Shown piece after piece: positions 1-6,552 of a DNA stretch of 6,552 nucleotides. Made by a program: the position numbers and the translations under genes. Origin of the DNA: Actinomycetota bacterium (GTDB lineage: Bacteria; Actinomycetota; Actinomycetes; Actinomycetales; Microbacteriaceae); the NCBI GenBank assembly GCA_016870695.1, contig VGAV01000138.1:1-6552 (forward strand), in the 5' to 3' direction. Positions within the stretch are counted from its first letter, which is position 1. Every line of letters starts with the position of its first letter. A model generated the notes under the pieces. The model ran no database searches. It had not been told where the DNA came from and worked only from the letters and a program-made list of their open reading frames with translations.

Positions 1-2420
<2,420 letters not shown>

Positions 2421-2428
<8 letters not shown>

Positions 2429-3887
2429 CCCGAAGGGCTTTCTCAAGACCACGGAGCGCGAGCTCCCGAAGCGTCGACCGGTGCCGGTGCGCATCATGGA
2501 CTGGAAAGAGGTGTACGAGCCGGGCGACTCGGCCGTCATCAAGCGCCAGGCCGGACGCTGCATGGACTGCGGCATCCCGTTCTGCCACAAGGGTTGCCCG
2601 CTCGGGAACCTGATCCCCGAGTGGAACGACCTCACCTGGCGCGGGGAGGGGCGCTCGGCGATCGAGCGTCTGCACGCGACGAACAACTTCCCGGAGTTCA
2701 CGGGCCGCCTGTGCCCGGCGCCGTGCGAGAGCTCGTGCGTGCTGGGCATCAACCAGCCCGCCGTGACGATCAAGCAGGTCGAGGTCTCGATCATCGACGA
2801 GGCGTTCGCCAACGGCTGGGTCGAGCCCGAGCCGCCGCAGCGCCTCACGGGCAAGACGGTCGCGGTCGTCGGCTCCGGCCCCGCGGGCCTGGCCGCCGCC
2901 CAGCAGCTGACTCGCGCCGGCCACACGGTGGCGGTGTACGAGCGCGACGACCGCATCGGCGGCCTGATGCGCTACGGCATCCCGGACTTCAAGATGGAGA
3001 AGCGCCACCTCGAGCTCCGCCTGCGGCAGATGCAGGCCGAGGGCACCCGCTTCCGCGCGGGCGTCGAGATCGGCCGCGACATCACCTGGAGCGACTTGCG
3101 CGCGCGCTACGACGCGGTCGTGGTCGCCACGGGTGCCACCGTCCCGCGCGACCTGGCCATCCCCGGTCGCGACCTCGACGGCGTCCACTACGCCATGGAG
3201 TACCTCATCGAGGGCAACAAGGCGGTCGCGGGCGACCAGATCCCGCAGCAGATCTCCGCCGAGGGCAAGCACGTCGTCGTCATCGGCGGCGGCGACACCG
3301 GCGCGGACTGCATCGGCACGGCGCACCGCCAGGGCGCGCTCAGCGTCACGAACCTCGCCATCGGCGTGCAGCCGCCGTCCGAGCGCCCGGCCCACCAGCC
3401 GTGGCCGATGATGCCGAACCTGTTCGAGGTCGCGTCGGCGCACGAGGAGGGCGGGGAGCGCACGTACCTGGCGTCCACCGTCGAGTTCCTCGGCAACGCC
3501 GCGGGCGAGGTCCGAGCCCTGCGCGTCGCCGAGACGGAGTACGTCGACGGCCGTCGCGTGCCCAGGAGCGGCAGCGAGCGGGAGATCCCCGCCGACCTCG
3601 TGCTGATCGCGATGGGCTTCACCGGCCCCGAGCGCACGCACCTCGAGGACCAGCTGGGCGCCCGCTTCACCGACCGCGGCAACGTGGAGCGCGACCAGAC
3701 CTACGCCACGTCGGCTCCGGGCGTGTTCGTCGCCGGCGACGCCGGTCGCGGCCAGTCCCTCATCGTGTGGGCCATCGCCGAGGGCCGTGCGGCCGCCGCC
3801 GAGGTCGACACGTACCTGATGGGCGAGACGGTGCTGCCCGCGCCGGTCCGCCCGACCGATGTCGCCATCGGCCTGCTGCCCGCCTAA
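2421..3887 (+). CDS. gltD: Glutamate synthase (NADPH) small subunit
   Basis: This 488-residue protein, a normal length for GltD, oxidises NADPH on FAD and passes electrons through iron-sulfur clusters to GltB. Residues 1 to about 140 are the Fe-S domain, with Cys47, 50, 55 and 59 ([13 protein letters not shown]) and Cys98, 102 and 106 (CPAPCESSC), the pattern shared with dihydropyrimidine dehydrogenase. The FAD Rossmann motif is [13 protein letters not shown] at 151-163, followed by [18 protein letters not shown]. The NADPH site is [11 protein letters not shown] at 289-299. The C-terminal FAD contact is [13 protein letters not shown] at 434-446. The GTG start is set by GGAGG at 2410 and gives the usual MADPKGF-type beginning. 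The gene overlaps gltB by 8 bp and is followed 53 bp later by pyk. No defects are visible. A related Fe-S flavoprotein such as the PreT subunit is excluded by the linkage to gltB. Confidence 0.97.
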
Positions 3888-3890
3888 GCT
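3885..3890 (+). promoter_or_regulatory. Possible -10 box of a pyk promoter
   Basis: TAAGCT overlaps the gltD stop codon and fits the actinobacterial TANNNT pattern. Transcription would begin near 3897, giving a leader of about 44 bases before pyk. I see no good -35 hexamer at the proper distance. Readthrough from gltBD remains an alternative or additional source of pyk mRNA. Confidence 0.4.
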
Positions 3891-3896
3891 GGCAAG

Positions 3897-3908
3897 GGCC
3901 GATCGGCC
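3897..3908. repeat. Perfect 12-bp palindrome in the gltD-pyk gap
   Basis: GGCCGATCGGCC is a perfect palindrome whose first base is at the start site expected from the TAAGCT box. As RNA it makes only a 4-bp stem with a GATC loop, so it is a weak terminator. As DNA it has the symmetry expected of a small operator. The function is unknown; chance is possible in G/C-rich DNA. Confidence 0.5.
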
Positions 3909-3940
3909 ACTACCCGAATCCTCACGGAGCTTGTAAACGG

Positions 3941-5392
3941 ATGAGACGCGCCAAGATCGTCGCAACACTCGGGCCCGCCACGTCGTCGTACGAGATGGTT
4001 CGCGCCATCATCGACGCCGGTGTGGATGTCGCCCGCCTCAACCTGAGCCACGGAGACTACTCCGTGCACGACGCCAACTTCGCCAATGTGCGCAAGGCGG
4101 CAGAGGACGCCGGCCGGCCGGTCGCCGCCCTCGTCGACCTGCAGGGGCCGAAGATCCGCCTCGGCAAGTTCGAGAACGGCCCGCACGACCTCCTGCCCGG
4201 CGACATCTTCAAGATCACCGTCGAGGACATCCTCGGCACCAAGGAGATCGTCGGCACCACCTTCAAGGGCCTGCCGCAGGACGTCCGCCCCGGCGACTTC
4301 CTGCTGATCGACGACGGCAAGGTCCGCGTCCGCGTCGTGGAGACCGACGGCACGGTCGTGACCACCGAGGTCGTCGTGGGCGGCCCGGTGTCCAACAACA
4401 AGGGCATCAACCTCCCCGGTGTCGCGGTCAACGTCCCCGCGCTCAGCGAGAAGGACGAGGCCGACCTGCGCTGGGGCCTCAAGGCCGGCGCCGACCTCAT
4501 CGCGCTCTCCTTCGTCCGGGATGCCTCGGACATCGAGCGGGTGCACGAGATCATGGCCGAGGAGGGGCGCTACGTCCCCGTCATCGCCAAGATCGAGAAG
4601 CCGCAGGCGGTCGACAACCTCGAGGAGATCATCGACGCCTTCGACGGCATCATGGTCGCCCGCGGCGACCTCGGCGTCGAGCTCCCGCTGGAGGCTGTGC
4701 CGATCGTGCAGAAGCGCGCGGTCGAGCTGGCCCGCCGCATGGCCAAGCCGGTCATCGTCGCGACCCAGATGCTCGAGACGATGATCTCGAACCCGGTGCC
4801 GACCCGCGCCGAGACCAGCGACGTCGCGAACGCGGTGCTCGACGGTGCCGACGCGGTCATGCTCTCGGGCGAGACCAGCGTGGGCGCCTACCCGGTGGGC
4901 GTCGTCGAGACCATGGCCCGCATCGTCGCCTCCACGGAGGAGCACGGCCTGGAGCGCATCCTCCCGCTGACGAACAAGCCGCGCACGCAGGGCGGGGCGA
5001 TCACCCTCGCCGCGGTCGAGGTCGCCGACTTCGTCGAGGCCAAGTACCTCTGCGTCTTCACCGAGTCGGGCGACTCGGCACGCCGCATGTCGCGCCTGCG
5101 CTCGACGATCCCGATGATCGCGTTCACGCCCGAGCCCGGCATCCGCCGCCGCCTGGCGCTGACGTGGGGCGTGCGCTCGACGCTGGTCGAGCACGTGTCG
5201 CACACCGACAAGATGTTCCTCCAGGTGGACGACTACCTCCTGTCGAACGACCTCGCGAAGGTCGGCGACAAGGTCGTCGTCATCTCCGGGTCCCCTCCCG
5301 GGATCGCCGGCTCGACCAACGACCTGCGCGTCCACCGCGTGGGCGACGCCGTGCACGGCGCGGCTCCGGGCTACCAGGAGGAAGGCGTCTGA
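3941..5392 (+). CDS. pyk: Pyruvate kinase
   Basis: The 483-residue cytoplasmic enzyme transfers phosphate from phosphoenolpyruvate to ADP, the last step of glycolysis. The N-terminus (RRAKIVATLGPA) is canonical, so ATG 3941 is the right start even though the frame stays open far upstream through gltD. A GGAG lies 11 bases before it. Active-site residues are Arg32, Asn34, Ser36 and His37 (RLNLSHG), the signature IAKIEKPQAVDN with catalytic Lys217 and metal ligand Glu219, Asp243 in ARGDLGVE, and Thr275 in VATQMLE. The B domain spans about 73-170 and the C domain about 345-470. There is no extra phosphohistidine domain. The DLQGPKIRL segment (66-74) carries Leu67, Gln68, Lys71 and Leu74, matching the potassium-independent class (as in E. 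coli PykA). The final 15 or so residues are a loose tail. The gene follows gltD by 53 bp and precedes two hairpins and a tRNA. Confidence 0.97.
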   Translation: MRRAKIVATLGPATSSYEMVRAIIDAGVDVARLNLSHGDYSVHDANFANVRKAAEDAGRPVAALVDLQGPKIRLGKFENGPHDLLPGDIFKITVEDILGTKEIVGTTFKGLPQDVRPGDFLLIDDGKVRVRVVETDGTVVTTEVVVGGPVSNNKGINLPGVAVNVPALSEKDEADLRWGLKAGADLIALSFVRDASDIERVHEIMAEEGRYVPVIAKIEKPQAVDNLEEIIDAFDGIMVARGDLGVELPLEAVPIVQKRAVELARRMAKPVIVATQMLETMISNPVPTRAETSDVANAVLDGADAVMLSGETSVGAYPVGVVETMARIVASTEEHGLERILPLTNKPRTQGGAITLAAVEVADFVEAKYLCVFTESGDSARRMSRLRSTIPMIAFTPEPGIRRRLALTWGVRSTLVEHVSHTDKMFLQVDDYLLSNDLAKVGDKVVVISGSPPGIAGSTNDLRVHRVGDAVHGAAPGYQEEGV

Positions 5393-5400
5393 CCTTCGAC

Positions 5401-5427
5401 GCCGCGCACCCTCCGCCGGTGCGCGGC
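5401..5427 (+). terminator. First of two tandem hairpins after pyk
   Basis: GCCGCGCACC (5401-5410) pairs perfectly with GGTGCGCGGC (5418-5427) across the 7-base loop CTCCGCC. It starts 9 bases after the pyk stop. There is no T-run after it, which is common for high-GC actinobacterial terminators. A role in ending or protecting the pyk mRNA is inferred from position. Confidence 0.55.
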
Positions 5428-5432
5428 CCACG

Positions 5433-5467
5433 GCGCCCCTCGACCCTGCGTTAGGGTCGAGGGGCGC
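5433..5467 (+). terminator. Second hairpin, 15-bp perfect stem, probable pyk terminator
   Basis: GCGCCCCTCGACCCT (5433-5447) pairs over 15 bp without mismatch with 5453-5467, around the loop GCGTT. It begins 5 bases after the first hairpin and ends 5 bases before tRNA-Leu. No T-tract follows. Such a long perfect stem is hard to explain by chance, so a transcription terminator is the best reading. Its right arm also contains a possible -10 box for the tRNA. Confidence 0.75.
5452..5457 (+). promoter_or_regulatory. Possible -10 box of the tRNA-Leu promoter
   Basis: TAGGGT lies 15 bases before the mature tRNA 5' end and fits the TANNNT form. Transcription would start near 5464, leaving a leader of about 9 bases for RNase P to remove. 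It spans the loop and right arm of the terminator hairpin. No convincing -35 element is seen, so this is tentative. Confidence 0.35.
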
Positions 5468-5472
5468 ACTCA

Positions 5473-5553
5473 GCCGGTGTGGCGGAATGGCAGACGCGGG
5501 GCACTCAAAATGCTCTGTCGAGAGACGTGTGGGTTCGAGTCCCACCACCGGTA
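5473..5553 (+). tRNA. tRNA-Leu (anticodon CAA)
   Basis: The 81-base sequence folds as a class II tRNA that reads the UUG codon. The acceptor stem is GCCGGTG (5473-5479) with CACCGGT (5546-5552), and the discriminator is A5553. The D stem is GCG/CGC (5482-5484, 5495-5497). The anticodon stem is GGGCA/TGCTC with loop CTCAAAA and anticodon CAA at 5506-5508. The 13-base variable arm has a GTC/GAC stem (5517-5519, 5524-5526). The T arm is GTGGG-TTCGAGT-CCCAC (5529-5545). The first acceptor pair is G1:U72, a wobble. The CCA end is not encoded and must be added by the CCA enzyme. The gene is a solo tRNA between pyk and the regulator, apparently with its own promoter. Confidence 0.95.
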
Positions 5554-5556
5554 CGA

Positions 5557-5574
5557 TGACGGCACGAACCGTCA
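5557..5574 (+). terminator. Small hairpin after tRNA-Leu, possible terminator
   Basis: TGACGG (5557-5562) pairs with CCGTCA (5569-5574) around the 6-base loop CACGAA, three bases after the tRNA 3' end. The stem is only 6 bp and no T-run follows. It could end the tRNA transcript or guide 3' trimming. A second hairpin follows at 5586-5602. Confidence 0.4.
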
Positions 5575-5585
5575 GCCCTATCGCA

Positions 5586-5602
5586 CCCCGGGCATCCCGG
5601 GG
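5586..5602 (+). repeat. Short G/C inverted repeat between tRNA-Leu and the regulator
   Basis: CCCCGGG (5586-5592) is complementary to CCCGGGG (5596-5602) with only CAT between. It may add to termination of the tRNA transcript. It lies 20 bases upstream of the -10 box at 5622, in the -35 region, so it could also be a protein site. Function is not known. Confidence 0.4.
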
Positions 5603-5621
5603 GTTCGCGCTCTCGCAGTCT

Positions 5622-5627
5622 TAGGAT
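5622..5627 (+). promoter_or_regulatory. -10 box of a leaderless promoter for the ANTAR regulator
   Basis: TAGGAT is a strong actinobacterial -10 match. Counting from it, transcription should start at 5634 or 5635, which is the GTG start codon. The upstream ATG at 5626 lies partly inside the box, so it would not be in the mRNA. The -35 region (around 5599-5604, GGGGGT) shows no consensus. Confidence 0.6.
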
Positions 5628-5634
5628 GGTTCAC

Positions 5635-6255
5635 GTGACTGATCAAGAAGCCGCACCGGCGTCCGCGCCCACCGCACCCCGCCGCGTCGTCGTCGCGGAA
5701 GACGAGTCGTTGATCCGACTCGACATCGTCGAGATCCTCCGCGACAACGGCTTCGACGTCGTCGGCGAGGCCGGCGACGGGGAGACCGCGGTCCAGCTCG
5801 CCACGGAGCTGCGCCCCGACCTCGTCATCATGGACGTCAAGATGCCTCAGCTCGACGGCATCAGCGCCGCCGAGAAGCTCAGCAAGAACCACATCGCCCC
5901 CGTCGTGCTGCTGACCGCGTTCAGCCAGAAGGAGCTCGTCGAGCGCGCGAGCGAGGCGGGCGCCCTGGCGTACGTCGTCAAGCCGTTCACGCCGAACGAC
6001 CTGCTCCCGGCGATCGAGATCGCCCTCGCCCGCTACGAGCAAATCATCACGCTCGAGGCGGAGGTCGCCGACATGGTCGAGCGCTTCGAGACCCGCAAGC
6101 TCGTCGACCGCGCCAAGGGCCTGCTCAACGAAAAGATGGGTCTGTCCGAGCCCGAGGCCTTCCGCTGGATCCAGAAGGCGTCGATGGACCGTCGTCTGAC
6201 GATGCAGGACGTGGCCAAGGCCATCATCGAGCAGCTCGCCCCCAAGAAGGGCTGA
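5635..6255 (+). CDS. pdtaR: ANTAR-domain response regulator, PdtaR / AmiR-NasT family
   Basis: This 206-residue regulator matches the length and architecture of mycobacterial PdtaR. After an Ala/Pro-rich start (about residues 5-15), the receiver domain spans 17-133: acidic pocket Glu22-Asp23, phosphoacceptor Asp67 in IMDVKMP, Thr94 and Lys116 (KPF). A helical linker leads to the RNA-binding ANTAR domain at about 140-201, with RAKGLLNEKMGLSEPEAF and RLTMQDVAKAI. ANTAR proteins bind paired hexaloop hairpins in nascent RNA and prevent termination. The partner kinase, of the PdtaS type (HisKA_2), is not in this window; in known cases it is encoded elsewhere. I chose GTG 5635 over ATG 5626 because TAGGAT at 5622-5627 predicts a leaderless start there and no Shine-Dalgarno precedes either codon. 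If ATG is used the protein is three residues longer. It converges on the thioesterase across a strong terminator. Confidence 0.93.
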   Translation: MTDQEAAPASAPTAPRRVVVAEDESLIRLDIVEILRDNGFDVVGEAGDGETAVQLATELRPDLVIMDVKMPQLDGISAAEKLSKNHIAPVVLLTAFSQKELVERASEAGALAYVVKPFTPNDLLPAIEIALARYEQIITLEAEVADMVERFETRKLVDRAKGLLNEKMGLSEPEAFRWIQKASMDRRLTMQDVAKAIIEQLAPKKG

Positions 6256-6271
6256 GCCCCCCGCAGACACG

Positions 6272-6308
6272 GAATGGATGCCACCTCGGTGGCATCCATT
6301 CGTCTTTT
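6272..6308 (+). terminator. Intrinsic terminator of the ANTAR regulator gene
   Basis: GAATGGATGCCAC (6272-6284) pairs with GTGGCATCCATTC (6289-6301) as a 13-bp perfect stem with loop CTCG, followed by the T-rich run GTCTTTTCC. It begins 17 bases after the regulator stop. On the minus strand the downstream side is not T-rich, so it suits the plus-strand gene best, though the stem could also slow transcription from the thioesterase side. Confidence 0.92.
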
Positions 6309-6317
6309 CCGGCGACG

Positions 6318-6552
6318 TCAGGCGCTGGGCGCGTCCTTGATCATGTTGGTGATGCGGATCGTCGAGCAGCGACGTCCCTGCTCGTCGGACACGGCGATCT
6401 CGTGCACGGTGAGCGACCGGCCGAGATGGACCGGGGTGCAGACCCCCGTGACGATCCCCGAGGTGGCGGACCGCGTGTGCGTGGCGTTGATGTCGATGCC
6501 GACGGCCAGTCGTCCGGGGCCGGCCCAGAGGTTGGCCGACATCGAGCCGAGG
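6318..6552 (-). CDS. PaaI/EntH-like hotdog-fold thioesterase, C-terminal part, truncated by window edge
   Basis: The minus-strand frame is open through the right edge and ends with TGA at 6318-6320, giving 77 visible residues of a family that usually has about 130-150. The fold core is recognisable: VGIDINATHTRSATSGIVTG (visible residues 17-36), CTPVHLGRSLTVHEI (38-52) and SDEQGRRCSTIRIT (55-68). This is the beta-sheet half of PaaI, EntH/YbdB and MenI-type acyl-CoA thioesterases, which hydrolyse CoA or carrier-protein thioesters in the cytoplasm. The catalytic acidic residue and the HGG motif lie in the missing N-terminal half. An ATG at 6542-6540 falls inside the fold and is not the real start, because the preceding codons (Leu-Gly-Ser) continue the family pattern. 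The substrate cannot be told from this fragment. The gene converges with the ANTAR regulator. Confidence 0.85.
   Translation of the reverse strand, partial: LGSMSANLWAGPGRLAVGIDINATHTRSATSGIVTGVCTPVHLGRSLTVHEIAVSDEQGRRCSTIRITNMIKDAPSA

Noticed and set aside
2594..3940. Possible N-terminal extension or fusion of pyruvate kinase, since its frame stays open upstream through gltD
   Set aside because: The upstream residues are a shifted reading of gltD with biased composition, and the protein from ATG 3941 begins exactly like other pyruvate kinases.
3884..5548. Long open frame on the minus strand opposite pyk and into the tRNA (554 codons)
   Set aside because: It mirrors pyk codon structure, is rich in Asp/Val/Arg/His as antisense shadows are, and runs through a tRNA.
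5557..5602. Two adjacent hairpins before the ANTAR regulator, the first with a 6-base loop, as a possible autoregulatory ANTAR target
   Set aside because: The CACGAA loop lacks the A expected at loop position 1, the second hairpin has only a 3-base loop, and both lie upstream of the predicted leaderless start, so they would not be in the regulator mRNA.
6318..6542. Complete 74-residue gene starting at the ATG at 6542
   Set aside because: That ATG is internal to the hotdog fold; the frame continues past the window edge with matching family sequence, so the gene is truncated rather than short.

Overview
The window is a stretch of ordinary chromosome from a high-GC actinobacterium, most likely a member of the Microbacteriaceae close to Microbacterium. 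The grounds are the strong G/C third-position bias, GTG starts, actinobacterial -10 boxes of the form TANNNT, an apparently leaderless mRNA, and the gene order. The taxon is inferred from sequence feel; no database comparison was made.

Layout, left to right. (1) Positions 1-2428: the C-terminal 808 residues of the glutamate synthase large subunit (gltB), cut by the left edge. (2) 2421-3887: the small subunit gltD, overlapping gltB by 8 bp. (3) 3888-3940: a short gap with a likely promoter and a perfect 12-bp palindrome. (4) 3941-5392: pyruvate kinase (pyk), with the residue signature of the potassium-independent class. (5) 5393-5472: two tandem perfect hairpins. (6) 5473-5553: tRNA-Leu(CAA). 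(7) 5554-5634: a short gap with two small hairpins and a -10 box. (8) 5635-6255: an ANTAR-domain response regulator of the PdtaR/AmiR-NasT type. (9) 6272-6308: a classical intrinsic terminator. (10) 6318-6552, minus strand: the C-terminal half of a PaaI/EntH-like hotdog thioesterase, converging on the regulator and cut by the right edge.

How the genes relate. GltB and GltD together make glutamate from glutamine and 2-oxoglutarate using NADPH. They are translationally coupled and probably share one transcript. Pyk makes pyruvate and ATP from phosphoenolpyruvate; it has its own probable promoter at the end of gltD but could also receive readthrough. The ANTAR regulator is predicted to act on nascent RNA by antitermination after phosphorylation by a histidine kinase that is not in this window. 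The thioesterase is transcribed in the opposite direction and has no evident functional tie to the rest.

I found no mobile element, CRISPR array, toxin-antitoxin pair, phage gene or unknown protein family. The points that merit a second look are at the level of signals: the leaderless start of the regulator, the hairpin and promoter overlap before the tRNA, a recurring GGATGCC/GGCATCC heptamer that also builds the terminator, and the potassium-independence signature of pyruvate kinase. I see no sign of a new biological system here.
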